DNA from: Pycnococcus provasolii
Taxonomy: Eukaryota > Chlorophyta > Pseudoscourfieldiophyceae > Pseudoscourfieldiales
DNA: 64,000 bases
NCBI GenBank assembly: GCA_049487715.1
Contig: CP150569.1
Location: forward strand, 557,205 to 621,204
Reading direction: 5' to 3'
Below the pieces are notes generated by a model, which searched no databases, had not been told where the DNA came from, and saw only the letters and a program-made list of their open reading frames with translations. The translations under genes and the position numbers were made by a program. Shown here piece by piece: positions 8,895 to 18,207 of this stretch (its first letter is position 1; each line of letters starts with the position of its first letter).

Positions 8895-9418
8895 GATATA
8901 TCTCATTCTGTAATGTAATAGAGTTTCAACGATCGTCTAGTTAGACCATTCCCATTCCCCAAAATTCAGCCCATTCAGCGAATGGCGCCATTTGTATTTG
9001 GCACATGTGATTTTTCAAAGCTACTATCTACATCAGGCCGCAGGTCTTCCGTATGCGTCCGGCGTGAGAGCAATCATCATTGACAACTTTTACTTGTTGT
9101 CATCATAAGATGTTGTCTTCGCCTAAGGTTACGTTGCCAAGCCTTCCCCAGCCGTGCGTCGCACAGGCGCCACTGCCGCTGCCTTCGCCTTGCTGGTTCA
9201 GGCTGGAGGCGGAGCACGCGCACGTCAGCTAACTCACCACAGGCGTGGAAAATCACCACGTAAACACACACACCTGACTGCATGAAATGGAATCTGTGAC
9301 GCCGATGATTTGGGGGTTGGTCCTGGGAAAACCCCCGAACGTTGCGATTTTTTTCCCGGGTTTTGTTTGAAATCTCCCTCCTCCGCCCCCCGCGCCCGGT
9401 GTCACTTCAGCTCGCGTC
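8895..9418. other. Intergenic spacer between two plus-strand genes
   Basis: Holds the 3' end of the hydroxylase transcript and the promoter side of the flavin-reductase-like gene. No conserved gene or RNA recognised on either strand. Confidence 0.5.
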
Positions 9419-10348
9419 ATGTCCCGCCTCGTCGACTCGTTACTGGACTTGGTCGAGGCGCTCCAGGAGCGCAATCTGGCGACGCTCATCTCTGCGTCGT
9501 TCCTCTCCGGCGTCTTCTCCTCCAAGTTTGTTCAGTTTTTGAGAAAAAAAACAAATCGGCGGAATCACGGCAACTTGGGGAGTACCACTCGATCGAAAAG
9601 CGGCGGCGCGGCGACCATCACGAGTGGCGCGTCGCCGCACCCGTCGTGGCAACCCGGAGGAGACCGACCGCAAAGCTGCCCGTATGGCGCTGACGCAAAC
9701 ACAGTCTCACTGACGCCCGCAGAAGTGCCTGGGGGAACGTACGCGCTCTTCGTGTCCACAGTCGTGCCGAGACCCATCGCTCTCACAAGCACCATAAGCG
9801 CGGACGGCTTCGTGAACCTCGCGCCGTTCTCGTACTTCGGAGGCGTGTCGCACGACCCGCCCGTCGTCGCGATCGGAATATGCAGGAGCAGCATGCGAGG
9901 TGGTGCGCGAAAGGACACGCTCGCGAACATCGAGGCGACGGGAACCTTCGTCGTCAGCATAATGTCCGACTGGTACGTCGAGAGCGCGAACCACACGTGC
10001 GGCAACTTCGACCCGCACGTCGACGAGTTCGAGCTCGCGGGTTTGACGAAGGTGTGGGATTGCCGGCACGCCGCCGCGCCGCGCGTCGGGGAGGCGGCTA
10101 TCAGTATGGAGTGCAAGGTGAAACACCTGCACGAGTTGAACAGTGCGGTGAACGGCAAGCCTTCTTGCACGGTTGTGCTTGGCGAGGTTGTGATGTTTCA
10201 CTTCCACCCCGCGGTGTACGGCGTGAACGAGGGCGGGAAGGGCGTCGTTGACGTCGCGAAGCTGAGGCCTATCAGCAGACTGGGAGGCAACACGTACGCC
10301 ACACTAGGAGGGACGTTCGACTTGCCGAGACCCGACAGGAAGGTCTGA
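9419..10348 (+). CDS. Flavin reductase-like (FMN-binding split-barrel) domain protein
   Basis: 309 residues from an ATG at 9419. Residues ~1-40 form an N-terminal extension with a hydrophobic stretch (ATLISASFLSGVFSSKF) that could be a membrane anchor or targeting helix, followed by a basic stretch (RKKTNRRNH). Residues ~100-300 match the flavin reductase-like domain: YALFVSTVVPRPIALTST, then VNLAPFSYFGGVSHDPP, then FVVSIMSDWYVESANHT and VVLGEVVMFHFHP. The N-A-P-F-S-x-F motif and the DPP motif are typical of this FMN-binding family. Its members bind FMN and include NAD(P)H:flavin oxidoreductases, but many have unknown substrates. The exact reaction is not deducible here. Confidence 0.82.
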   Translation: MSRLVDSLLDLVEALQERNLATLISASFLSGVFSSKFVQFLRKKTNRRNHGNLGSTTRSKSGGAATITSGASPHPSWQPGGDRPQSCPYGADANTVSLTPAEVPGGTYALFVSTVVPRPIALTSTISADGFVNLAPFSYFGGVSHDPPVVAIGICRSSMRGGARKDTLANIEATGTFVVSIMSDWYVESANHTCGNFDPHVDEFELAGLTKVWDCRHAAAPRVGEAAISMECKVKHLHELNSAVNGKPSCTVVLGEVVMFHFHPAVYGVNEGGKGVVDVAKLRPISRLGGNTYATLGGTFDLPRPDRKV

Positions 10349-10441
10349 CCGCGACATGTAAAGCTCGTTCTTCTTCTGTCGCCACCTTCATCTATGTGAG
10401 AGGGGATGGGATTTCGGGGATTAGAAAGCGTGACTCTCTCT

Positions 10442-11780
10442 TCAGTCATCAAGTAGTGTGACCAGGCGCGTCTGGGCGTCAGCCTCGGCGTCTCCGCCGC
10501 GCGCGGCGAAACGATCTAGGAGGATGGTAGCCAACCCGCAACTTTGGTTCGACCACGTGGTCGACGACCAGCTCCCGTCGTTTGGTCGCGTAGTCCACCC
10601 ATTTCCCCATGTTCGCGTCGTCAGAACTCGTTCCGTAGAGCAGGTACGACATCGTATGGATGCGGACGTCGCGGATGATGGACGCGGCCAAGCCAATGCT
10701 CAGCCCGTACACCGCGCCGCTCATGAACGGTGCCACGCTGCCGTCGGCCCCGCGCATAATGCCGTACTCCGTCCCACTGAACTCGAGGACACCGAAGTAG
10801 AGTCGGATGTGCCGGACACGTTTCGGAACGCGCGCACGATTTCCTTCCGTTCTTCCGTCGCAATCTGACCGTAAAAGGACGCCAGCAATTTCGCCTCTCG
10901 ACACCGCGCGAGCACATCAGAGGTGCTGGTAGGGTACCGGTAGTTCTGAAAGGTTGGCGTCGGCACTGGAATGTGCAGACGCGGATTGTACGCAGACTTG
11001 TTGAAAGCTGTGCTCGTGTAGAACGTATTGTTTATCGGGCAGGAAAGGCCCCGCGCCGCTTCATGTCTCCATAGACCATAGCGACTGGAAGTTCAACCAC
11101 ACCAGGGGCCTTTTTTCATACTTAACAGCCAAACGAGTCACTTCGCACCATTTGGCCTTGTCAACAAACGTCAGGCATGCGTCCGCGTTTCCGATTTTAA
11201 AGTTGTCCTCATGTCCAGCATGATATTTTGGCCAAAGCGGCAGGCAATCGAGGTCGACGTCGATCGGGAAATAGGACGACTGGTCCTGGCTGGCGCGAAA
11301 CACGTCGTCGAAGAAAAGGGTGACGGGTTTCAGGTAGGCACCGCTCACGCCAATATTATTTCCAGCCTCTCTCCGATTTCCGCTCCCCTCAAAAGCTCCA
11401 CGTGACGCGGTGATGTCCGCAATGGAGGATGGTTGTGGATCGAAGTTGTCGTCGACGAGTGGTGCTGCAGGAACGTCCACCCAGGTTAAAGATCCAGAAA
11501 TAGGATCCAGGTTCAAGGATCCAGGATTAGGACCCATGTTAATCCGCGTCGCGGTGGGCACGTCGTCGACCGCGCCTATCATTGTGTTGTTGGCATTGTT
11601 CTTCAACTGGCGTGACTGCCAGTTTGTCGTTGGTGCAGATTGCGCGCGCTCGTATTTGTTGTTGGTTGTAAATTTGTAATGATTGAGATTTGTTGTATGA
11701 TTGCCACCAAGAATAAACCAAGCGCAGCGATGAGCAAGGCGTCTTTGAGAAAGTGCCATCGCACAAGCCGAAGCACGCAT
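10442..11780 (-). pseudogene. Type II membrane glycosyltransferase-like pseudogene (GT31/galactosyltransferase-like)
   Basis: Coding pieces of one protein lie in order in different minus-strand frames. The first is an ATG at 11780 followed in another frame by a membrane anchor (DALLIAALGLFLVAIIQQIS). A stem and domain start lead to LVWLNFQSLW near 11085. There a 7-bp tandem repeat (CCATAGA/CCATAGC, 11069-11082) shifts the frame. The next piece (PTPTFQNYRYPTSTSD, then EERKEIVRAFRN) shifts again near 10810 into RLYFGVLEFSGTEYG, FMSGAVYGLSIG and ANMGKWVDY. A last shift near 10525 leads to LLDRFAARGGDAEADAQ and a stop at 10442. An anchor plus S-G-x-x-Y-x-L-S and D-x-N-M-G-x-W recalls the GT31 Y-x-x-G-x-G-Y-x-L-S and E-D-V-x-x-G motifs. 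At least four indels mark it as dead; its neighbours are intact. Confidence 0.6.
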
Positions 11781-12075
11781 GATGGGCATGAACGACGACG
11801 AGATTGAGCTGAACCACCACCACGAGTATGGTGGTGGGCAACACTCCCCAGTGGGAGCGAAGGCGCCATTGATATTTGAAAATACAGTAAAGTTACTCGT
11901 GACAAAACGGGTCACAGACAGATTTCCAAATGCAGTAACGGACACGGACAGAGATGATTCTCCAAGGGATTCCAGTGCTTGGATGGATTTGGATTTTGGG
12001 GGTTAGGCTGTTATTATCATAGGGGAAGAGATTTCTGATTTCACATTCGTTTCCCCCTCCCCTCCTTCCCCTCCC
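11781..12075. other. Intergenic spacer upstream of NDUFAF7
   Basis: Divergent promoter region between the pseudogene and the methyltransferase gene. It contains GGGGGTTAGG at about 11998, a telobox-like string 75 bp upstream of the start codon. No gene seen. Confidence 0.45.
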
Positions 12076-13647
12076 ATGGCGCTAGCGATGTTCGCCATGA
12101 CGAAACGGTTCATGAAACCTTGGTCTTGGAGAACATATACGTGCTCACTGTCATGCGTGTCAGTGCGTGCATCCACATCCACATCCACATCCACGTTGGC
12201 ATCCATGTTTCCACCTTCGAGAACATATTCACAACGTGCGCCCTTGTCTTCTGCGCCCTTGTCGTCGTCGTCGTCGGTGTCATCCTTGCCGGCGCACATC
12301 GCTGGGATTATTCGGTTTCGAGGTGGACCGATCTCCGTCGCGGAATTCACGAGAGAAACGTTACAGCACCCTTCTTTGGGGTACTACGCGCGCTCTGAGG
12401 CAGCCTCTATACTAGGATCAAAGGGGGACTTCGTCACTTCTCCAGAGATGACGCAGATCTTCGGAGAGTCCGTCGGACTTTGGGTACACACTGTGTTCGC
12501 CGCGCGATCAGCCAAACCGCAGCCGTGGCGCATCGTCGAACTTGGACCTGGAAACGGCACGCTCATGGACGACGTGCTGCGCACGCTCAGCATGCTACCC
12601 GACGGCAAGCGCAGGCTAGAGCAGTGCCACGTGTCGCTCGTCGAGTCGAGCCCGCACTTGCGCGACAACCAGCGACAGAGACTTGCCAGGTTCCACGACG
12701 GCGTCGCGAGCGTGTCTTGGCACGCGGAGATTGCGGACGTGCCGCACGGAGTGCCGACCATTGTCATAGCGCACGAATTCCTCGACGCCTTGCCAACGCA
12801 CGTATTTCGACGGCAAGAGCGAGATGGCGCATGGCGCGAGGTGCTCGTCGATGTTGACGATCGTGACGGCGATGCCGACGGCGACGGTGACGGCGGCGTC
12901 GACCACGGCGTGGATCTCGACGTTGCAGCGGATGCGCCATCCGCAGGCGGATTTCGCTACGTCGTCGCACCAGGTGCGACGGCCGCGTCCGCTATGCTGC
13001 TGCCGCGACGTCTCGCGGCGATGGACCCGAGTGTGCGCGACCGCCTGCGTTCCGTAGAGATTTCAGGAAAGGCGATGGCGGCGTGCGTGGAGGTGACACG
13101 TCGTCTGAGACGCGACGGCGGCGCGGCGCTCTTCGTCGACTATGGGCGCGGAGAGCCGTACGAGGCGAGCGTGCGTGCGATCAAGGCACACAGGCAGGTG
13201 CATCCGCTTGCAGCGCCAGCGCTATCTGCGGACTTGAGCGCCTGCGTCGACTTCGGAGCGATGGCGCTAGCCACCGCATCGGCGAACGAGGAGGTGAGCG
13301 ACGAATATCGCCACGGCGTACGCTTCCACGGCCCTGTGCCTCAGAGCGACTTTCTCCACGCGCTCGGTGCGGGCGAGCGTGCACGCCACCTCGTGTCCGC
13401 GTGTGGCGACGACGAGAGTGCCGCTCGGCGCGTGTACGACGGGTATCGCCGTGTGGTTGAGACGGCGGACGAGGTGGCAAGTACGGGTGGCGATCGCGGC
13501 GATGCGATGGGCGACGCGTTTGTCGCGGCAACGCTTGTTTCCGACGACGTCGCAGGCGGCGACGACGCCGTGGTGAGCGCCGCACTCAGCCTCGCCGAGG
13601 CGCGTGGTGCACCCGTTCGCGGCTGCTTCGAGAACAACAAGCTGTAA
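12076..13647 (+). CDS. NDUFAF7: NDUFAF7/MidA mitochondrial protein-arginine methyltransferase
   Basis: 523 residues. The first ~80 are an Arg/Ser/Thr-rich presequence containing a short Ser-Thr repeat, suited to mitochondrial import. The mature part starts with IIRFRGGPISVAEFTRETLQ, then PSLGYYAR, GDFVTSPEMTQIFGE and the SAM-binding ELGPGNGTLMDD (from Glu155). Next are VESSPHLR, an IAHEFLDALPTHVF string and ALFVDYGRGEP. These are the hallmark blocks of the DUF185/MidA family. NDUFAF7 symmetrically dimethylates an arginine of complex I subunit NDUFS2 during early complex I assembly. An Asp-Gly repeat insertion (~DRDGDADGDGDGG) interrupts the domain and is probably a surface loop. An alternative ATG lies four codons downstream. 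Confidence 0.92.
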   Translation: MALAMFAMTKRFMKPWSWRTYTCSLSCVSVRASTSTSTSTLASMFPPSRTYSQRAPLSSAPLSSSSSVSSLPAHIAGIIRFRGGPISVAEFTRETLQHPSLGYYARSEAASILGSKGDFVTSPEMTQIFGESVGLWVHTVFAARSAKPQPWRIVELGPGNGTLMDDVLRTLSMLPDGKRRLEQCHVSLVESSPHLRDNQRQRLARFHDGVASVSWHAEIADVPHGVPTIVIAHEFLDALPTHVFRRQERDGAWREVLVDVDDRDGDADGDGDGGVDHGVDLDVAADAPSAGGFRYVVAPGATAASAMLLPRRLAAMDPSVRDRLRSVEISGKAMAACVEVTRRLRRDGGAALFVDYGRGEPYEASVRAIKAHRQVHPLAAPALSADLSACVDFGAMALATASANEEVSDEYRHGVRFHGPVPQSDFLHALGAGERARHLVSACGDDESAARRVYDGYRRVVETADEVASTGGDRGDAMGDAFVAATLVSDDVAGGDDAVVSAALSLAEARGAPVRGCFENNKL

Positions 13648-13708
13648 TATTGTTTATTTTATTTTTATTAACCTTCGACAACAACGACTAACGATTTTTT
13701 ACAACTGG

Positions 13709-14041
13709 CTATCGCCACGCACTTTTTGCAACCACCTTGGCAAAGCTGCTCGTCATTCGCGCGAGCGGCGCGCGGTCGTCGTCGTCGTCGTTGTTTTTCC
13801 TTGGAGTGGTCCGTCGTCTCGTCACCTCGCTAAACTCAACGGCGTGGTCGATGTAGCGTGCTCCTAGCGCAGCTCCAAATCCCCACCCGACTCCGACACC
13901 GACGCCGCACCCTCCTCCTGCGCCAATCATGAGAGGCAGCGCACCGACACGCATGCCTCCGAATCCCCAGCCGATGCCAAACCCGCAGCCTGCGCCCGCC
14001 CCGAACCCCACGCCCTTTCCTGCGAACGGACGAATGCCCAT
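13709..14041 (-). CDS. Glycine-rich conserved small membrane protein
   Basis: 110 residues from an ATG at 14041. The N-terminal two-thirds is a Gly-rich hydrophobic repeat (GVGFGAGAGCGFGIGWGFGG, then GAGGGCGVGVGVGWGFGAAL) followed by GARYIDHAVEF and a polar tail with a run of Asp. Plants and green algae have short Gly-rich proteins with the same C-G-x-G-W-G-F-G pattern, including cadmium-induced AS8-like proteins. Their function is unknown. The G-x-x-x-G spacing suggests packed transmembrane helices. It is convergent with NDUFAF7, whose stop lies 62 bp away. The conserved Gly/Trp/Cys pattern makes it credible as a real gene despite its simple composition. Confidence 0.6.
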   Translation of the reverse strand: MGIRPFAGKGVGFGAGAGCGFGIGWGFGGMRVGALPLMIGAGGGCGVGVGVGWGFGAALGARYIDHAVEFSEVTRRRTTPRKNNDDDDDRAPLARMTSSFAKVVAKSAWR

Positions 14042-14359
14042 GGTACGGCGTTAGTCTGGAGCCTAGAGGGAAGTGCGAAGGGGTGAGCGACGGTAAAGGT
14101 AGCTGCCTCTGTAGCTGCGAGACTTCGGGTCGACGGCGACGGCGACGACAGCGACGGCGGTGACGGTGACGGCGGCGAGAATGAGAGGGAGAGAAATGGG
14201 AGCGCGCCAACCCAAGGTAAAAAGTAGAAGAACTCCGAGGGTTATTAGGGTTAGGGTTACCCTTCGGTAACAGCGTGTTTTTTTGGTGGGTATGAAAATG
14301 GCCGTTGAACAACACAACAACACAGCTGTTGTTCACTTGTTCTACGTGCGTGTTCGTGC

Positions 14360-14396
<37 letters not shown>

Positions 14397-14624
14397 CATT
14401 AAAATAATATTTATCACAGCTACTTACTTTATTTTATAACTTTGTGAAGAGATGGCCTGATGGCCTTTGGTGTCGCCTGATCGCCTTCGTGTCGCCTTGC
14501 TGCACCTTGCTTGCTAGTCTTCCTCGGTCTCCATCCGTCGACGCAAACACCAATTACAAAACGCGTTTTGCTTGCGCATTCAAAGATGGCACCTAGCGAC
14601 AGGGCGCACGCACGATCTTGTTAG
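14042..14624. other. Divergent intergenic region with (TTG)n microsatellite and telomere-like motif
   Basis: Contains a short GGGTTATTAGGGTTAGGGTT tract (about 14239-14258), roughly 200 bp upstream of the glycine-rich gene, and a pure (TTG)12 microsatellite at 14360-14396. The stretch from 14440 to 14624 precedes the selenoprotein gene and contains an in-frame ATG at 14586 that is closed by TAG at 14622. Confidence 0.6.
14360..14396 (+). repeat. (TTG)n microsatellite
   Basis: About 12 perfect TTG units in a non-coding spacer. Confidence 0.95.
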
Positions 14625-15311
14625 TTGTTAAGGTCAGCTGGCACTTACTTTTTCCGGAACGTCCCCTTTTCGAGGTGGTTTTTGACGACGCGATATCCAG
14701 ATTTGAAAGAAGTGCCGTTGTACGTGCGCTTCAACCGCGCGAGCGCGGGCAATCTTCGCCCAGGTGATGCCGCCCCTGCCTCGCGCATGACAACAATCGA
14801 TGGAATGCGCATGACTGTGCTCGAGGCGGCAGCGAAGTGCGGTGGTGGGTTGCCAGTCGTCGTCATTGCCGGCTCGATCTCTTGACCGCCAATTCGTGCG
14901 CTTGTGCCGCATTTGCGGCGCTTGCGTGCGAACGAAGCATCCAGAGCGCGCTTCCTCTTCGTCTACATTGCCGAGGCACATGCGGAAGACGAGTGGCCGA
15001 TTCGGAGCTCGCGCGCGAATCTTGGACGAGGGCCCGTGTCAGTCAAGCAACCGACCTGTCCGACCAAGCAGGCTGCTCGCATTGAGGAGGCGCGTGCGTT
15101 TGCCCGAGACTTCGAGGGCTTTGCAGATATGGTGGTGTGCGACGACATCGAGCGTGGTGACGAGTTTGAACGCGACTGGTCGCCGTGGCCATTCCGATTC
15201 TTCGGGCTGACTGCAAATAACACGATTGGCTTCGTTTCTCGTGCTGAGCGTGGCATGCACGATCCGAGTTGTATTCCCCGATGGCTCGACAATATTCAAG
15301 ATGGTGACTAG
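14625..15311 (+). CDS. Iodothyronine deiodinase-like selenoprotein (in-frame TGA = selenocysteine)
   Basis: One frame runs from 14625 to TAG at 15309-15311, interrupted only by TGA at 14883-14885. Before the TGA: PLYVRFNRASAGNLRPGD and LPVVVIAGSIS. After it: PPIRALVPHLRRLR, FLFVYIAEAHAEDEWP, and FARDFEGFADMVVCDD. In deiodinases the catalytic site is G-S-x-S/T-U-P-P-F, followed ~25 residues later by Y-I-x-E-A-H-x-x-D-x-W. The TGA falls exactly at the Sec position and both flanks match, so it is read as selenocysteine in a thioredoxin fold. Algal members are thiol-dependent redox enzymes of unknown substrate. The 5' end is unresolved: 14625 is only the first codon after an in-frame TAG, and the first ATG inside (14787) would cut the conserved region. 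An upstream exon is likely, possibly from ATG 14586. Confidence 0.88.
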
Positions 15312-15678
15312 AGCCAGATAGTTGCACGTTTCGGTTTTTGCGCTTGGACTGTGTGACGGCATTCCTGCGGAAAGAAGATCCGCTTCCTTTGGAAGCTGAG
15401 AGCGGGAAATTGCCTGAATTGTTCTTTGTCGTGTAACCGGAACACTTGTTGAGTTTGATCGCGTTTTGAGGAGGAGTTCATTCTTCATTGTGGTTATTTT
15501 TTGATTATAAAAAAATATTCTAAAGAATGCCCGTCGTCGTCAAACGGTTTACAGATTTACAGGTTATTTTTATGCTTTGGTTGCGCACAAGCTAATCAAT
15601 GAGTCAGCCGTTTGGTTTGGTTTGATGTTGGTGTGTGCTTAAGGTGGTGATGTGTTGTATAGAGAGGAGAGGAAGGAA
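15312..15678. other. 3' region shared by convergent selenoprotein and MGC-protein genes
   Basis: Contains the candidate SECIS (15336-15409). The rest is AT-richer than the coding sequence; nothing else recognised. Confidence 0.5.
15336..15409 (+). promoter_or_regulatory. Candidate SECIS element of the selenoprotein gene
   Basis: Starting 25 bp after the stop, TTTTGCGCT (15336-15344) can pair with AGCGGGAAA (15401-15409) with one mismatch as helix I. An internal loop leads to the core, UGA at 15354-15356 opposite UGA at 15397-15399. Helix II uses GGC-ATTCC with GGAA-GC, then GCGGA with TCCGC. The apical loop AAGAAGA supplies the unpaired AA. The geometry (core, about 14 nt, AA) is close to eukaryotic SECIS elements, but the upper stem has an asymmetric internal loop. 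Found by eye; a covariance-model search would decide. Confidence 0.5.
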
Positions 15679-16191
15679 TCAGTCCGAGGAACCGCTGGTG
15701 TCGTAGAGACTCGAGCTCAAGTAGTCCCCCTCCGGCTCTTCAGCGATCTGCTTCCTCGCGCGCCGCCTCGTCTGCTCGTACTTCACCACGAGCGCACGCC
15801 TCTTGACTTCTGCGAGACTCGCCTTTTCCAAATCAAGTCGCGCGTTGCCGAAACCATTCATGGCGCTGTCCATGATACGCTCAAGGCTCTCCGTCCTTCG
15901 TCCATCGTTCGTCGACCTGGGTCGGCCTTCGTCGTCTCCTTCGTCGGAAGTTTGCGACGTGAACGACGACATCGTCAGCGAGAAGCTGCTCACGCTAGAC
16001 GCGCCCAACGAGTTGTTGGACGTAAAGCTTGCGCTGCTGTGCGAGCCAACCGTGACGCTCATGTCCTCGTGTCCCCCGAGCGCTTCTTCGATGCGTTGGC
16101 GTGCTGACCTGCTGCTCTTTCCCTTGCCCTTATCCTGGATCCAGTACACTTTGTCGTGCGTTTGCACCGACCTGGAGGACGTGCACCCCAT
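15679..16191 (-). CDS. Small MGC-starting protein with dual acylation motif, unknown function
   Basis: 170 residues from an ATG at 16191. It begins MGCTSSRS, the combination of Gly2 (N-myristoylation, with Ser/Thr at positions 5-6) and Cys3 (palmitoylation) that anchors proteins to the plasma membrane or cilia. The middle is Ser-rich (SHSSASFTSNNSLGASSVSS) and probably disordered. The C-terminal part has a charged helix (LDLEKASLAEVKRRALVVKY, then RRRARKQIAEE). No enzymatic domain is visible. It is convergent with the selenoprotein gene. Proposed role: a membrane-peripheral adaptor or signalling protein, by inference from the lipidation signal only. Confidence 0.55.
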   Translation of the reverse strand: MGCTSSRSVQTHDKVYWIQDKGKGKSSRSARQRIEEALGGHEDMSVTVGSHSSASFTSNNSLGASSVSSFSLTMSSFTSQTSDEGDDEGRPRSTNDGRRTESLERIMDSAMNGFGNARLDLEKASLAEVKRRALVVKYEQTRRRARKQIAEEPEGDYLSSSLYDTSGSSD

Positions 16192-17493
16192 TGCTTCTTC
16201 TTCTTCTTGTGTTGTTGCAAGGCCAGCAATGAATACAGGACGTGATGTGATATGTTGTGTTGTGTTGTGTATGATGTAGCACCACGCTTACCTACAGTAT
16301 GGACGCCACCGGTCACCACGCCTCTCTCTTACTTAGCACCACTCGGTGAGCTAAAGAGCGTCCTCCAGAGCTTAGAAGACGCTTAGAAAAGGGAAAATGA
16401 AAGACGGCGAGCGTGTGATGAAGCAGACGAAGCAAGCTCTTTCTTCTTGACGGTGGGAAAGCAAAGCCAAGGGGAAGGGAAAGCGCGTGCGTTCGGCCGG
16501 CTGAATGTCAGAACATATATAACATGTAATATATATGTAATATAATATGTCAGAACCTGAAACCACCACCAGGGGAGCTCACCAGGGGGGAAGTCGAACG
16601 GTTCGACTACTGAGACTCGACCACGGCGGGCGTCCCTCCGGTGCAGGAAAAAGATACCGGCCAAATTCTGGACCGCCGGCGTGTTCTAGAAAGACAAATG
16701 CACGATATACCGGCTGTATCTCGACGCCTCGACGCCTCGAGAGACGCGGAGAGGCGCGATAAATCACCGCTCATATCACCGCTCACGCCTCCCTGCGGCG
16801 AGAAAACCTCGACAAAGAACGGCTGACCAGGTGGCTGACCACTCCCCTAACCTTAAGGTTAGGTGCATCTATCTATCCTTTGCCCATCCTTGTTGAGCAT
16901 GTATTTGGAAGACTAAAAAGTTTTTTAGGAACGTCAGATATGTAAAATTTTACCACCCTTAGAACTTCCTCCATAGTACTACTTCTTCCTACTTCTATTT
17001 ACATACCTTGCGGCTTGCCTAATATTTTTTAAAATAAGGTGGCCCTTATTATTGTATTTTCGCTCGCTGATTTCCCTGAACTTCACGCTTTCCCGGTGGA
17101 TTTTTTACGTACTGTACGCGGCACAACCTGTGCGAGTGCGAGGAGGAGCGGGATTCGAAGTAGATTCGCCATTTATTTGCATTTACGTTTCACCGACTAC
17201 TTCCTACCGAGCGAGCAATCACCGTCTACATATCCCCTATAAAATCTAATGTGCTTTCTTCGTGGAGGTCTGGTTAGGGTTATTAGGAGTACTCTCCACC
17301 CGACACTGGCTGACTGGGGTGAATATCGCCCCCAGCTAACCTTAGTCTAAGGATGTACAAATATCCTAATAAGTACTACATAGTCGACGTGAGCGTGCTG
17401 AGTGGTGTGAATAAACGACCGCCGCACAGAGGAGTTTATAAAGTACACTTCATATTACTGAATGAGGCATCTCAGCTTTCCACTCGCAGCGAT
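16192..17493. other. 1.3-kb intergenic region, no gene recognised
   Basis: Includes an AT-rich stretch with repeated TATATGTAATATA (16515-16550), AT-rich sequence at 16900-17060 and a telobox-like TTAGGGTTATTAGG at 17272. I find no reading frame with family resemblance on either strand, and no tRNA-like fold. It may hold the promoter of the MGC gene and unannotated non-coding RNA. Confidence 0.45.
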
Positions 17494-18207
17494 TCACGAG
17501 AATGGCTTCGATAGGATTTCGTAGTCGTAGTATCCAGCGTCGTCGCCCTCGGCGTCGCTCTTCGCGGGTGAAATGTCGTCGACGTCGAAGCCGAGACGTC
17601 GGTAGAAGGCTCGCGCTCTTTCGTTTGACTTGTGGACCGTCAGCATGACCTTTGTTAGTGGTGGCGCACTTGTCACGGCTTGGTTCGCGCGATTTCCCTG
17701 CTGCTCGGCAAGAGCGACGAGCTTCTTGCCGAGTCCTTGTGTTTGGTAGTTGGCTTGCACTTGCAGTTCGTAGATGTAGACGACAGGTTCGCCCTCTTCC
17801 TCGACGAATCGGAACTGCATGAACGCCGCCAACTTCTCGTCGTTCGCGTGCTGTGTATCAAAGACCGCCGCGAACCTCGCGTCCGTCTGCTTCGACTCTT
17901 TCTTCTTCTGGCGCGCCATTTTGGTTTTCCACGAGTGTGCGCCATAGAAGGGCGCCATGTTTTGCTGCAGAACCTCGAAGAGTTCTCGCTGCTGCGACGC
18001 CGTGAACGACGAAAGTGCGCCAACTCTTACCTTGAAGTTGTCGTCACTCGATCCAAAGAGCCTGTTGCCAAGGTTGGCATCGTCGTCGAGTGTGAGGGTA
18101 CAGTCTGTGACGGCGTACGCGTGCGTGAGAGTACACAATACCGTATCTTTCGCAGTCCGGCTTCCTGAGCGACGACTTCCTGAGCCTGAGTGAGTGGCCA
18201 GACCCAT
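17494..18207 (-). CDS. NAA40: NAA40/NatD histone H4/H2A N-terminal acetyltransferase
   Basis: 237 residues from the ATG at 18207; the longer frame begins with a non-ATG codon. The N-terminus MGLATHSGSGSRRSGS is basic. LFEVLQQNMAPFYG aligns with the NatD N-terminal helix. AAFMQFRFVEEEGEPVVYIYELQV provides the substrate-site strands, and YQTQGLGKKL is the acetyl-CoA-binding Q-x-x-G-x-G motif. VMLTVHKSNERARAFYRRLGF, then DDISP and YYDYEILSKP, are distinctive of NatD. NatD acetylates only the N-terminal Ser of histones H4 and H2A. Length and motif order match the family. It is divergent from the BASS transporter gene, with starts 313 bp apart. Confidence 0.92.
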   Translation of the reverse strand: MGLATHSGSGSRRSGSRTAKDTVLCTLTHAYAVTDCTLTLDDDANLGNRLFGSSDDNFKVRVGALSSFTASQQRELFEVLQQNMAPFYGAHSWKTKMARQKKKESKQTDARFAAVFDTQHANDEKLAAFMQFRFVEEEGEPVVYIYELQVQANYQTQGLGKKLVALAEQQGNRANQAVTSAPPLTKVMLTVHKSNERARAFYRRLGFDVDDISPAKSDAEGDDAGYYDYEILSKPFS

